A DNA stretch of 54,969 nt from an uncultured Clostridium sp. (GCA_948471115.1 CAOKRJ010000005.1:1-54969); one strand, 5' to 3'. Shown: positions 1-8,839, numbered from the stretch's first letter. A program made the numbers and translations. Notes: generated from the sequence alone by a model not told the origin.

Positions 1-6
1 TCGAGT

Positions 7-27
7 AAAATTTACTTCGTAAATTTT
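7..27. repeat. REP-like palindrome, AAAATTTRC family
   Basis: Perfect 9-bp inverted repeat (AAAATTTAC, 3-nt loop, GTAAATTTT). Close relatives lie at 5306-5326 and 7100-7120, with similar flanks (AGTAAAATTT on one side, TTCAYG/CCATG on the other). It lies just 3' of the small minus-strand gene and could also act as a hairpin for it, though no clear T-run follows. Confidence 0.55.
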
Positions 28-37
28 TCACGACATG

Positions 38-262
38 CTATTCAATTTTTCTATCGCGTCCACATAATTTTTCATATTCTTTACATTTTATTTTATATTC
101 CATTTGCATACACATATATCTATAATACATATAAGCCTGTTCATATTGTAGTATGGGGTTAAAAGCAGGATTATGATATGCTTCTGCGTTCATAGCATTA
201 GGGTCAAAATTCATATTGTCATATGGCGAAAAATTAGAAAAGTCGAAATTATTCTTATCCAT
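38..262 (-). CDS. Small hypothetical protein, Asn/Tyr/Met-rich
   Basis: A 74-residue protein of unknown function. I place the start at the ATG beginning MDKNNF (position 262), because a GGAGG ribosome site lies directly upstream; an ATG at 274 overlaps that site and would read through it. The N-terminal half is rich in Asn, Phe, Tyr and Pro. The C-terminal half is charged and has two Cys (CKEYEKLC). There is no signal peptide or membrane segment. I do not recognise a family. The composition is loosely like small spore-coat or coat-associated proteins, but that is only an impression. Confidence 0.6.
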   Translation of the reverse strand: MDKNNFDFSNFSPYDNMNFDPNAMNAEAYHNPAFNPILQYEQAYMYYRYMCMQMEYKIKCKEYEKLCGRDRKIE

Positions 263-400
263 AAAGACCTCCATTCAATAAATCATATTAAAAATATAGA
301 TAGAATATGCAAAAATTTAAAACTATCATAAAATTAAACACATTGAATATAATTAATAAAAAGATTAAATAAAGAGAAGGAAAGAACTAGGTTCTGACCA

Positions 401-424
401 CAGAAAGGAATGATACTAAAATGA
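401..424 (+). promoter_or_regulatory. AAGGAATGATA leader with 4-codon upstream ORF overlapping the start
   Basis: The ribosome site GAAAGGA is followed at once by a tiny ORF, ATG ATA CTA AAA TGA (410-424), whose stop overlaps the gene start as ATGA. The same arrangement, with one codon changed, occurs before the genes at 7193 and 34181, so it may be a translational-coupling leader. Confidence 0.4.
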
Positions 425-786
425 ACAATTATATAATTAAAATGTCTACGGGGATTGCTATTTCTGTCGTATTAACATTAATTTTATTATTTGCATTTTC
501 AATTATTTTAGCATATACAAATACCAGTGAAGCAACAATTGTACCCGTAATAATAGGCATAACAGGAATTAGTATATTATCTGGAAGTTCAATTGCGACA
601 TCTAAAATAAAGAAAAGAGGAATAGTAAATGGAATGATAGTAGGAGGAATATATATATTTATGCTATATCTGATTTCAAGTATATTAAGTGAACAATTTA
701 GTTTAAATATGTATTCAATCATTATGATGGTTATTGGAATTATTGCTGGAGCTATAGGAGGAATTGTAGGAGTAAACTTAAAATAA
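421..786 (+). CDS. TIGR04086 family membrane protein (DUF3792-like)
   Basis: A 121-residue protein with four hydrophobic segments (about residues 8-32, 39-57, 67-90 and 97-118) and small Gly/Ile-rich turns. Length, four-helix layout and the GGIVGVNLK-like end match the TIGR04086/YrzE-type membrane family widespread in Clostridia and bacilli. The function of that family is unknown. The gene stands alone, with its own GAAAGGA ribosome site, and faces the XRE regulator gene across a bidirectional terminator. Confidence 0.7.
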   Translation: MNNYIIKMSTGIAISVVLTLILLFAFSIILAYTNTSEATIVPVIIGITGISILSGSSIATSKIKKRGIVNGMIVGGIYIFMLYLISSILSEQFSLNMYSIIMMVIGIIAGAIGGIVGVNLK

Positions 787-867
787 TTTTAAGGCACAAA
801 ATTGTAAATTCATACAAAGAACATTTTAGAATTCAAAAGTGTATATGAAATGTGCGATTACAGTAAA

Positions 868-966
868 GAACAAATAAGAAAAATCTTTAATTTGTTCTTG
901 CCCCATTTGAGTTTTCGACTGTAAGGAGAAAATCTCAAGGGCTAGGGATTATAGCTTTTATATAAA
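868..966 (+). ncRNA. Duplicated structured element, copy 1 (candidate RNA)
   Basis: About 100 nt that closely matches 37604-37709. It begins with a hairpin (GAACAAAT ... ATTTGTTC), then a second stem built on TTGAG ... CTCAA around a conserved CGACTGTAAGGA loop, then GGGCTAGGGATTATAGC. This copy has lost about 11 nt from the first hairpin relative to copy 2. No protein is encoded. I do not recognise it as a known riboswitch; a small RNA, a regulatory leader or a non-autonomous repeat are all possible. Confidence 0.45.
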
Positions 967-996
967 AAATAAACGGGAAAACCCTGCTTATTTTTT
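963..996. terminator. Bidirectional rho-independent terminator
   Basis: AAAAATAA-aCGGG-AAAA-CCCtG-c-TTATTTTTT hairpin with A/T tracts on both sides. It lies between the convergent + strand element/TIGR04086 gene and the minus-strand XRE gene, and ends 2 nt from the XRE stop codon. Confidence 0.65.
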
Positions 997-997
997 A

Positions 998-1321
998 CTA
1001 ATCCTCTGATATAATATTCGCAATTTTATAAATAAGACGTTGTTTTTCAGGTGAGCAATTTTTTAACAAATCACTCAAGTCGTTATTCAAATAATTTTCT
1101 GAATCATCAGATGCTCCTGATATAATTTCGGCCTCTGATACACTTAAAAGATTACAAATTTCACTTAGACGTTTTAAATTGACTTTTGTAGTACCAGTCT
1201 CAATTCTGCTTAGATAAGCAATAGAAACATTTAGAGACTCTGCAAGATTATCTTGAGTCATACCTTTTGCTAATCTTGACTTCTTTAAACGTTCACCAAT
1301 TAATTTATAATCAACAGCCAT
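998..1321 (-). CDS. XRE-family HTH transcriptional regulator
   Basis: A 107-residue DNA-binding protein. Residues about 6-62 form a Cro/C1-type helix-turn-helix domain (IGERLKKSRLAKGMTQDNLAE, then LSRIETGTTKVNL), which is the classic XRE pattern. The acidic C-terminal 40 residues probably mediate dimerisation. It is preceded by a GGGGGCAT-type ribosome site and no other minus-strand gene is near, so it is probably monocistronic. The target is unknown; autoregulation is common in this family but is not shown here. Confidence 0.85.
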   Translation of the reverse strand: MAVDYKLIGERLKKSRLAKGMTQDNLAESLNVSIAYLSRIETGTTKVNLKRLSEICNLLSVSEAEIISGASDDSENYLNNDLSDLLKNCSPEKQRLIYKIANIISED

Positions 1322-1521
1322 AATAATGCCCCCATTCTAGCAAAAAATTTGCTCCCAAATTAGAAAATATAAAAAGTTTCCTAACAGTAAATATAACATG
1401 TTAAAAATTGAGATAAAAGAAACACGGAAGTTAATATTTACAAACCCCTTTAATAGCATTTCAAAAAGATATAATAATATTACAAAAGTGTTAAATTTTT
1501 ATTACAATTTAGTAAATCTTA

Positions 1522-1549
1522 TTGACTTATATTTTAAAATAAATAAAAT
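1522..1549 (+). promoter_or_regulatory. Candidate sigma-A promoter for rsmD
   Basis: TTGACT (1522-1527), 16-nt spacer, TAAAAT (1544-1549), about 40 nt upstream of the chosen rsmD start. The rest of 1322-1589 has no other feature I can support. An open frame running into rsmD from 1398 has no ribosome site and is not conserved-looking. Confidence 0.45.
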
Positions 1550-1589
1550 ATATACAGAGTATATTAATTTCCATAAAGAGGAGATAATT

Positions 1590-2147
1590 TTGAGAATTAT
1601 AAGTGGAAAAGCAAGAGGAACAAAATTGAATACTTTAGAAGGATTAGATACAAGACCAACTTTGGATAGAATAAAAGAATCATTATTTAATATAATACAA
1701 AATAAAATTTATGAATCCAAAGTATTGGACTTATTTGCTGGTAGTGGAGCACTAGGAATAGAAGCACTTAGTAGAGGAGCAAAAGAAGTGATATTATGTG
1801 ATAATTCATATAAAGCAATTCAAATTATAAAAGAAAATGTAAAAAAAACACATTTTGAAAAACAAAGCAGAATCATTAAAAATGATTATAAAAAAATACT
1901 TGACATATTAAAAAACGAAAAATTTGATATAATATTCTTAGACCCACCATATGAATCTCAATTTGATATTCAGGCATTAAAAATAATAATAGAAAATGAT
2001 GTGCTATCAAAAGAAGGTATAATAATATTAGAGACAGACAATAAAAAGGAAAAAAAAGAAAATTTAAATAAATTAGACATAAATGTGTATGATTTAAGAA
2101 GTTATGGTAGAGTTAGTTTATTTTTCTTAAATCGAAAGGAGAAATAG
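1590..2147 (+). CDS. rsmD: 16S rRNA (guanine(966)-N(2))-methyltransferase RsmD
   Basis: A 185-residue Rossmann-fold methyltransferase that methylates G966 of 16S rRNA using S-adenosylmethionine. I use the TTG start at 1590: it follows an AGAGGAG site and gives the family N-terminus MRIISGKARG; an in-frame upstream extension to 1398 adds 64 unrelated residues. The SAM-binding motif DLFAGSGALGIEA starts at residue 47 and the catalytic DPPY at 118. The usual neighbour coaD is absent; the next gene starts 4 nt later, so the two are probably co-transcribed. Confidence 0.93.
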   Translation: MRIISGKARGTKLNTLEGLDTRPTLDRIKESLFNIIQNKIYESKVLDLFAGSGALGIEALSRGAKEVILCDNSYKAIQIIKENVKKTHFEKQSRIIKNDYKKILDILKNEKFDIIFLDPPYESQFDIQALKIIIENDVLSKEGIIILETDNKKEKKENLNKLDINVYDLRSYGRVSLFFLNRKEK

Positions 2148-2150
2148 CAA

Positions 2151-2588
2151 ATGGAAATTTTTACATTATTAGAGACTTTAGAAGAACTAATGGACGAAAG
2201 CAAATCTATTCCACTTACAAACAAAGTATTAGTAGATAAAGAACAAGTATTAAATTTAATTAAAGAAATTAGACTAAAGTTACCAGAAGAATTAAAACAA
2301 GCGAAATGGGTTAAAGAAGAAAGAACAAGAATATTAGTAGAAGCACAAAAAGAAGCAGAAGGAGTAGTTAAAGAAGCAGAAAATAGAATAATTGCAATGG
2401 TTGACGAGAATGAAATAACAAGAAAAGCATATGAACAAAAAAATGAAATAATACAAACAGCAAATGAAATGGCAAGAGAGATTTCAAATGGAACAAAAGA
2501 GCATGCAGATGCAATATTAGAAAGAATAGAAACTGTATTGCTAGATACACTAAAGACAATTCAAAACAATAGAAAAGAACTAAAATAG
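2151..2588 (+). CDS. Coiled-coil ATPase/SepIVA-DivIVA-like protein
   Basis: A 145-residue, highly charged helical protein with no membrane segment. Residues 50-110 have repeated Ala/Glu/Lys heptads (VEAQKEAEGVVKEAEN) like the stalk of ATP synthase subunit b, so such proteins are often labelled ATPase. Position next to rsmD, and upstream of ftsK here, matches the SepIVA/DivIVA-like cell-envelope proteins found beside rsmD-coaD in other Gram-positives. A role in division or envelope organisation is inferred from context only. It has a good GGAGAAATAGCAA ribosome site and shares an operon with rsmD. Confidence 0.6.
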   Translation: MEIFTLLETLEELMDESKSIPLTNKVLVDKEQVLNLIKEIRLKLPEELKQAKWVKEERTRILVEAQKEAEGVVKEAENRIIAMVDENEITRKAYEQKNEIIQTANEMAREISNGTKEHADAILERIETVLLDTLKTIQNNRKELK

Positions 2589-2602
2589 ACCTAAATTATA
2601 AT

Positions 2603-2680
2603 GAGGGGGCAGGGGAATACCCCTGTCTATTATTAATGAATAGTGAATTATTAATTATAAATTATTCACTATTAATTAAG
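2603..2680. repeat. Two hairpins: GC-rich palindrome and AATAGTGAAT inverted repeat
   Basis: CAGGGG-AATA-CCCCTG (2610-2625) is followed by a second inverted repeat with arms AATAGTGAAT and ATTCACTATT. It fills the gap between the coiled-coil gene and ftsK. A relative of the second arm (ATTCACTATTCATTA) occurs at 10840. The first hairpin lacks a T-run and is not a typical terminator. Confidence 0.5.
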
Positions 2681-2694
2681 AAGGAGAAGATTAT

Positions 2695-5274
2695 ATGGCA
2701 AAGAAAGGTAGAAAAAGAAACTCACCAACAGCAAAAAAAACAACAGCGAAAAAAGGAAATAGCAATAAAAGAAAAAAAGTTGATAGAAATATTCAATTCT
2801 TCATGATTACAATAGTAAGTATATTACTTGCAATATTAATATATGTTAAATCAGGTTATATAGGAAAAAGTTTAAGCCCAATGCTTGGAGGAGTAATGGG
2901 AATGATAAAATACATAGTACCAATAGGAACATTCATCATTGGAGTAACAATGTTAAAGGAAGACAAAGACTATTTAAAAACCAAATTAATTCAATACACT
3001 GTAGTAATAATGTGTATATGTTCAATAATGACAATAATACAAATAAACAGTAGAGAATTAAATATAAATGATGATTTATCAGATATAATAGATTTAGCAT
3101 ATAATCAAGGTGCCCAAAATCAAGGAGGGGGAATTGTAGGAGTATTAGTATCATATCCATTAATAAAACTATTTGGAATGTTAGGAGCAACTACAGTATC
3201 TGTTGGAATGGCATTAATATTAATAATATTTACATTTGGAATCAAACCAGCAGAGTTAATAGACATGCTAGTTAATGCATTAAGAGGAAAAAAAGACGAT
3301 TATGAAGATGAAGAAGAACTAGAAGAAGAAATAATAGATGAAGAAGAAATAGAAAGACAAAAAAGAAGAATAAAAGAAGAAAAAATGAATAAAAGCAAAA
3401 AGAAACCAATAAATCATGTAAGTAAAGAAATTGCAGCAATACAAGCAGAAATGAATGATGTAGAAGAACAAATTACAATAAACAATTTAGAAGAAGAACC
3501 AAAAGCAAAATATAATATAACATTACCTTTTATAGGAAAGAATAAAAAACAAGATAAGCTAGATGAGTCAGAAGAAATAGAAGAAAATATATTTAAGAAT
3601 AAACCAGAACTAAGTAATCCAAATGTGATAGAAGCAGATTTATTTAAAGATAGACAAGAGCAAAAAACAAACAATCCTGAGGTAATAGAATCAAATCTAT
3701 TTAAAGAAGCGCAAGAAGAAAAAGAAGAAAAAACTAAACAAGTATTACAACTAGAACATACACAGGTAGTAGAAGACGAAAACTATGAAACACCACCAAT
3801 TGCAATACTTGAACCAGGGGAACCAAAACAACTAAAAGGAGGAAAAAGAGCAATTACAGACAATGCTACAAAACTTCAAAAGACGTTATTTAGTTTTGGT
3901 GTATCAGCAAAAGTAGAAAATGTTGCAGTAGGACCTGCAATTACTAGATATGAATTAAAACCAGCAGAGGGAGTTAGAGTAAATAAAATTGCAAACCTAG
4001 CAGATGATATTGCATTAAATTTAGCGGCACCAAGTATAAGAATTGAAGCTCCAATTCCAGGAAAACAAGCAGTAGGAATAGAAATACCAAACATAGAAAC
4101 AGAAGTAGTACACTTAAGAGATGTAATAGATTCAGAAGAATTTGCAACATCAAATTCTAAAGTATCAGTAGGTCTAGGAAAAGATGTAAGTGGGCAAAGA
4201 ATTATTGCAGACATAGCGAAAATGCCACACTTATTAGTAGCAGGAAGTACAGGTTCAGGAAAAAGTGTATGTGTAAATACGTTAATAACAAGTATAATTT
4301 ATAAAGCAAAACCAAGTGAAGTAAAACTTGTAATGGTAGATCCAAAAATAGTTGAACTTTCAGTATATAATGGCATACCACATCTATTAATCCCAGTTGT
4401 AACAGACCCAAGAAAAGCAGCAGGAGCATTAGCATGGGCAGTTCAAGAGATGGAAGACAGATATTCTAAATTTGCGTCAAAAGGAGTTAGAGACTTAAAA
4501 GGTTATAATCAAGCATTAATAAATGAAGCAGGTAATGAAGAAGATGTTGTAGGAAAACTACCATTAATAGTAATAATAATTGATGAGTTAGCAGACTTAA
4601 TGATGGTTGCTGCAAAAGATGTAGAAGATGCAATATGTAGGCTAGCACAAAAAGCAAGAGCAGCAGGAATGCACTTAGTAATAGCAACACAGAGACCATC
4701 AGTAGACGTTATTACAGGATTAATCAAAGCAAATGTACCATCAAGAATAGCATTTGCAGTTTCTTCTCAAATAGACTCTAGAACAATATTAGACATGGCA
4801 GGAGCAGAAAAACTTTTAGGAAAAGGAGACATGTTATTTTATCCTACAGGTGTACCAAAGCCAGTAAGAGTTCAAGGAGCATATGTATCAGACAAAGAAG
4901 TTGAGAAAATAGTAAGTTTCTTAAAAAAAGACGGAGAAGCTACATATAATGAAGAAATAATGGAAAAAATAGAAAATGCGAATACAACAGACAAAGAAAA
5001 AGCAATGTTAGAAGCAGAAGAATGTGACGACACAGACCCATTCTTAAATGAAGCAATAGAAGTTGTAATAGATATGGGGCAAGCCTCAGCCTCAGCAATA
5101 CAAAGAAAATTCAAAGTAGGATATGCAAGAGCAGGAAGAATAATAGACCAAATGGAAGAAAGAGGAATTATATCAGGCTATCAAGGAAGCAAACCAAGAG
5201 AAGTATTAATGACAAGAGAAAGATGGGAAGAACTGAAAATGGCTCCAGAACAAACTGATAATCAAGGGGAATAG
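2695..5274 (+). CDS. ftsK: FtsK/SpoIIIE-family DNA translocase
   Basis: An 859-residue ATP-driven DNA pump anchored at the division septum that moves chromosomal DNA. The N-terminus is Lys/Arg-rich, then come at least four membrane segments (about residues 32-53, 64-88, 97-117 and 147-182). An acidic, Lys/Glu-rich linker runs to about 380. The motor domain has Walker A GSTGSGKS at 517-524 and Walker B IIIDELADL with Asp630. The C-terminal winged-helix gamma domain (about 785-850) reads KOPS/SRS-type sequences. Length is in the family range. Whether it serves vegetative division (FtsK) or sporulation (SpoIIIE) cannot be told from sequence alone. Ribosome site AAGGAGAAG. Confidence 0.95.
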   Translation: MAKKGRKRNSPTAKKTTAKKGNSNKRKKVDRNIQFFMITIVSILLAILIYVKSGYIGKSLSPMLGGVMGMIKYIVPIGTFIIGVTMLKEDKDYLKTKLIQYTVVIMCICSIMTIIQINSRELNINDDLSDIIDLAYNQGAQNQGGGIVGVLVSYPLIKLFGMLGATTVSVGMALILIIFTFGIKPAELIDMLVNALRGKKDDYEDEEELEEEIIDEEEIERQKRRIKEEKMNKSKKKPINHVSKEIAAIQAEMNDVEEQITINNLEEEPKAKYNITLPFIGKNKKQDKLDESEEIEENIFKNKPELSNPNVIEADLFKDRQEQKTNNPEVIESNLFKEAQEEKEEKTKQVLQLEHTQVVEDENYETPPIAILEPGEPKQLKGGKRAITDNATKLQKTLFSFGVSAKVENVAVGPAITRYELKPAEGVRVNKIANLADDIALNLAAPSIRIEAPIPGKQAVGIEIPNIETEVVHLRDVIDSEEFATSNSKVSVGLGKDVSGQRIIADIAKMPHLLVAGSTGSGKSVCVNTLITSIIYKAKPSEVKLVMVDPKIVELSVYNGIPHLLIPVVTDPRKAAGALAWAVQEMEDRYSKFASKGVRDLKGYNQALINEAGNEEDVVGKLPLIVIIIDELADLMMVAAKDVEDAICRLAQKARAAGMHLVIATQRPSVDVITGLIKANVPSRIAFAVSSQIDSRTILDMAGAEKLLGKGDMLFYPTGVPKPVRVQGAYVSDKEVEKIVSFLKKDGEATYNEEIMEKIENANTTDKEKAMLEAEECDDTDPFLNEAIEVVIDMGQASASAIQRKFKVGYARAGRIIDQMEERGIISGYQGSKPREVLMTRERWEELKMAPEQTDNQGE

Positions 5275-5275
5275 A

Positions 5276-5425
5276 GCAAAGCGTGAGAAATTTTGGGGAT
5301 GCAGTAAAATTTGCTTTGCAAATTTTCCATGCTTCGCCAAATTTCACTCGTTATTTAGTAAAGCAAGGTAAAAATAAAATAATTTGCAAAGCAAATTATT
5401 AGATGAAAAAATTGAAGATTTTTTC
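5276..5425. repeat. Large imperfect palindrome plus two smaller hairpins (REP-like)
   Basis: The core AAAATTTGC-TTT-GCAAATTTT (5306-5326) sits inside a roughly 75-nt imperfect palindrome: GCGTGAGAAATTT on the left faces AAATTTCACTCGT on the right. A second palindrome, AATAATTTGC-AAA-GCAAATTATT (5378-5400), and a third, GAAAAAAT ... ATTTTTTC (5404-5424), follow. No protein-coding potential. It may end ftsK transcription, but related copies at 7-27 and 7100-7120 suggest a dispersed repeat family. Confidence 0.6.
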
Positions 5426-5446
5426 AGATAAGAAGGAGATGAAACA

Positions 5447-6973
5447 ATGGCTAAAAAAGACTTATTTCATAAGCTATCATATACAGAACAACTAGAAGAA
5501 ATTTTAGAAAAAAAGACTTTTTCAGCAGACTGTAAAAATCTCCTTTTAAGTATGCTATATAAAATAGATACATCATATAATGATTATGAAACAGTAAAAA
5601 GAATGGTAGACCCTAAAAGACAAGTTATTGAAGATATATTAAATATAATAAAAGACTGTAATGAGATCAAACTTATAAGTTCGGCAAAAATGGAGCAATT
5701 CAAGAAAAAGAATATAAGATTTAAAGTAGACCAGCAAAAGAAAAAAATAGAAACAGAACAAAATGAAAATGCAATGTTAAATGCTTTATACAATTTACCA
5801 ATTGAAAAAAAAGTATATTTAGATGAAGAACATTCTGCAATAAGAAACTCATTACCATTTATACTAGAAAAAGGAAAAAGTATAAATAGAGCGGAAATCA
5901 TAAGAGACTTTGATGCCTGGTCATGGAACACAACATTTAGTGAAATTCCAAATATAGAAGCAAACCTAATTTATCAAAATCTACAAATGTTACTAGGAAA
6001 AGAATTTTTAGAAGAATGGATGAAATTAGAAAACACTAAGAATTCCCTAGAAATGTTAAATAATAAATTAAATGAAATATTAGAAAGAAAAGAATCAGAA
6101 GAATTTTTATTTTTAATTTTCAAGCTATCAATTATAATATGTTCAGAAAATGATACAAAAGAAAAGAAAAGATTAAAAGAAGAATTCATATGGAATGCTA
6201 AAGAACTAAAAAGACTGAATGATACAGTAAAACTAGTAAAAGAAAGTTCAAGCATAAAAGCAAAAGCAATACAAGAAATAGAAAAAATAGATAAAACATT
6301 AAATGATAAAAAACTATTTGAAAAAGAATTAAAAAGAATTAATGCAAAAGAAACAGATTTTAGAATTTTAACACCAGATGATTTAGAGGTTAGGCTAAAT
6401 AGACAAAGAAAAAAACTAGAAAACAGAATAAAAGAAGCCAATAACATGTTATATGTAAAACAATATATGGCTGTAAAGGCTAAAATAATGAAAGAAAATG
6501 ATTTGCTAAAAACTATAGAAGAGACAGAAAAAAAGGAAGAATATATCTTGAAAATACAAAAATATTTTATCAAAGGAATAACATCAAAAATTCTTTTAGA
6601 AGAAAACAAGAAGCAAATAATAGACTTAATGTATATTTTAAGATATTATGAATTTCTACCATATTTTGGTGAAAAATATATAAATGACATAGAAGAATTA
6701 AAACAAATAATAAATAAAACAGAAGATATACTTATAAACAAACTAATGGAATTTAAAATAGTAAATAAACTCTCAGGAGATAAAGAATTTGATAAGAGTA
6801 TAATAAAAAGAATTTTTAGAATAAGAATGATAAACTTAGAAAATATAAACATTGAATTTGTTAATAACAATGAAGTAATATTTTATGATGTGGAAACAAT
6901 AGAAAAAAAATTTGAAATAGAAAACGAAGGAATTAAATTAAAATATAATAAAAAAATAAAATTATTTGACTAA
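5447..6973 (+). CDS. Long coiled-coil protein of unknown function
   Basis: A 508-residue soluble protein that I do not recognise. Residues 1-60 are helical; about 90-120 are a Lys/Gln/Glu-rich coil; 120-200 contain the only less charged, Trp-bearing patch (FDAWSWNTTF); 200-380 are long Lys/Glu heptads predicted to be coiled coil. The last 60 residues alternate Asn/Ile/Phe and may form a small beta domain. No signal peptide, membrane helix or nucleotide-binding motif. Ribosome site AGAAGGAG is good and codon use matches the neighbours, so it is a real gene. A structural or scaffold role is possible but unproven. Confidence 0.75.
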   Translation: MAKKDLFHKLSYTEQLEEILEKKTFSADCKNLLLSMLYKIDTSYNDYETVKRMVDPKRQVIEDILNIIKDCNEIKLISSAKMEQFKKKNIRFKVDQQKKKIETEQNENAMLNALYNLPIEKKVYLDEEHSAIRNSLPFILEKGKSINRAEIIRDFDAWSWNTTFSEIPNIEANLIYQNLQMLLGKEFLEEWMKLENTKNSLEMLNNKLNEILERKESEEFLFLIFKLSIIICSENDTKEKKRLKEEFIWNAKELKRLNDTVKLVKESSSIKAKAIQEIEKIDKTLNDKKLFEKELKRINAKETDFRILTPDDLEVRLNRQRKKLENRIKEANNMLYVKQYMAVKAKIMKENDLLKTIEETEKKEEYILKIQKYFIKGITSKILLEENKKQIIDLMYILRYYEFLPYFGEKYINDIEELKQIINKTEDILINKLMEFKIVNKLSGDKEFDKSIIKRIFRIRMINLENINIEFVNNNEVIFYDVETIEKKFEIENEGIKLKYNKKIKLFD

Positions 6974-7010
6974 CAAGAAAAACACTAAATATATTATAAA
7001 AAAGTTATAT

Positions 7011-7170
7011 TTTAGGTGTAGGGGCGGACGAAATGAGAGAAAATATAAAAATAAGAAAATCTATTTTATTATTTTTATATTTTCGCGAATGAGTCATGGA
7101 AAATTTGCGGAGCAAATTTTACTGAGTGTGCGTCCGCGTAGTGAAGCCACTTATGTTCCCCAATTTATGA
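7011..7170. repeat. Composite REP-like intergenic repeat
   Basis: Contains GTAGGGGCGGACG (about 7018-7030), matched in inverted sense by GTGCGTCCGCG (7128-7138), and the palindrome AAAATTTGC-GGA-GCAAATTTT (7100-7120) flanked by GTCATGG and ACTGAG. In inverted orientation it matches the 5306-5326 core and its flanks. An open frame through it (6966-7175) reads the repeat rather than a real protein. Confidence 0.6.
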
Positions 7171-7196
7171 CTTAGAAAGGAATGATAGAAAAATGA
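7171..7196 (+). promoter_or_regulatory. AAGGAATGATA leader with ATGATAGAAAAATGA upstream ORF
   Basis: CTTAGAAAGGA is followed by ATG ATA GAA AAA TGA (7182-7196), whose TGA overlaps the ATG of the downstream gene at 7193. Same layout as at 401-424 and 34161-34184. Confidence 0.4.
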
Positions 7197-8839
7197 AAAT
7201 AAGTTTTTTAGGAGCAACTACAGGAGTAACAGGTTCTAATTTTTTAGTAGAAGGAGCAGGAAAAAAATTTTTAGTAGACTGTGGAATGTATCAAGGTCAA
7301 GCAAAAGAAGAAGAAAAAAACTTTGACATATTTGCATATAAGCCAGAAGAAATAGACTTCATGCTTTTAACACATGCACATATAGACCATTCAGGAAGAA
7401 TACCCAAATTATATAATGATGGATTTAGAAATCCAGTATATGCAACCAAAGCAACCTGCGATTTATGTAATATAATGTTACCAGACAGTGGGCATATACA
7501 AGAAATGGAAATGGAATGGAAAAACAGAAAAAGAATGAGACAAGGAAAAACATTGTTAAATCCTTTATATACAGCAGAAGATGCACAAAAATCATTAGAA
7601 ATATTTGAACCAATAAAATATAATGAGATAATTGATATAGATGACAACATAAAAGTAAGATTTAATGATGCTGGGCATATGTTAGGTTCAAGTATAATAG
7701 AGTTATGGATAACAGAAAACGGAAAGACAGAAAAGGCGGTATTTTCAGGAGATATAGGAAATAATGATATACCACTTTTATCATCTCCAACAATGATAGA
7801 GGATGCAGACTATTTAGTTATGGAATCTACATATGGTAATAGATTACACATGAAAAATGAAACTAAAGCAGAAGATTTTTTAAATATAGTCTCAAGTACA
7901 CTTTTACAAGGAGGAAATGTAATTATTCCGTCATTTGCAGTAGGAAGAACACAAGAAATATTATATGAATTAAACAAAATAAAAGATGGTACAAATGATG
8001 TAGAATTTATAAATAAATACAATATTTTAATGAATACACCAGTATATGTAGATAGCCCTCTTGCAATATCAGCAACAGAAATTTTCAAGCAAAATGAAGA
8101 CTTATTTGATGAAGAAGTAAAAGAAGAAATACAAAGAGGAGATAATCCACTTGAATTTGATGGTCTAAAATTTACAAAATCGGCAGAAGAATCAAAAGCA
8201 CTAAATGAAAGTACAGAACCATGTATAATAATATCAGCAAGCGGAATGTGTGATGTTGGAAGAATAAAACATCATTTAAAACATAACTTATGGAATCCAA
8301 AATCAACTATACTATTTGTAGGTTATCAAGCACAAGGTACTCTAGGTAAAGCAATAGTAAATGGAGCCAAAAAAGTAAAAATATTTGGAGAAGAAATAGC
8401 AGTTAATGCAAAGATAGAATATATTGAAGGATACTCAGGTCATGCGGACCAAGAATGGCTATTAAACTTTATATATTCATTTTTCTCAAAACCAAAGCAA
8501 ATAATTTTAGTCCATGGAGAAGAAGAAGCAAAGAATGTATTAAAGCAGAAAATTGAAGAAACAACAGATATTCCAGTAACTATACCTAAATTAGGAGAGA
8601 AATATGAACTTAAAAATAATGAAATAAGTTTATTAGAAACAATACAATTACCAGAAAGAATAGATGCTATAAATGATGATATATTAGCAAAGGTAAAAAC
8701 TATAAAGAACGAAATAGAAGATATGGAAACAATATTAAGGGATGATATATTAACTCAAGATGCTATTGGCAATAAAGAAAGAGAAATAAGATTACGTTTA
8801 CGTGAAATCGAGCGTTTAATTGTAGAGATTATACAATAG
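7193..8839 (+). CDS. Beta-CASP metallo-beta-lactamase RNase/exonuclease
   Basis: A 548-residue MBL-fold RNA-processing nuclease of the CPSF73/YSH1-like bacterial group. The zinc site HAHIDH is at residues 61-66, with further metal ligands in the GHMLGSS and FSGDIG segments. The beta-CASP insert occupies about 190-400, and a C-terminal ILVHGEEEA motif follows the SGHAD signature. The last 60 residues are a charged helical tail. The first residues MKISFLGATTGVTGSNF match the family start. Substrate RNA is unknown. It has its own leader and faces no partner gene; the downstream GH15 gene begins about 100 nt later after a REP. Confidence 0.9.
   Translation: MKISFLGATTGVTGSNFLVEGAGKKFLVDCGMYQGQAKEEEKNFDIFAYKPEEIDFMLLTHAHIDHSGRIPKLYNDGFRNPVYATKATCDLCNIMLPDSGHIQEMEMEWKNRKRMRQGKTLLNPLYTAEDAQKSLEIFEPIKYNEIIDIDDNIKVRFNDAGHMLGSSIIELWITENGKTEKAVFSGDIGNNDIPLLSSPTMIEDADYLVMESTYGNRLHMKNETKAEDFLNIVSSTLLQGGNVIIPSFAVGRTQEILYELNKIKDGTNDVEFINKYNILMNTPVYVDSPLAISATEIFKQNEDLFDEEVKEEIQRGDNPLEFDGLKFTKSAEESKALNESTEPCIIISASGMCDVGRIKHHLKHNLWNPKSTILFVGYQAQGTLGKAIVNGAKKVKIFGEEIAVNAKIEYIEGYSGHADQEWLLNFIYSFFSKPKQIILVHGEEEAKNVLKQKIEETTDIPVTIPKLGEKYELKNNEISLLETIQLPERIDAINDDILAKVKTIKNEIEDMETILRDDILTQDAIGNKEREIRLRLREIERLIVEIIQ

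Noticed and set aside
1398-1589. 64-residue N-terminal extension of RsmD
   Set aside because: Not found in the family, no ribosome site; the TTG at 1590 has one and gives the conserved N-terminus.
6966-7175. 69-codon open frame after the coiled-coil gene
   Set aside because: It reads through the REP-like repeat, has no ribosome site, and its residues follow the repeat sequence. I treat it as spurious.
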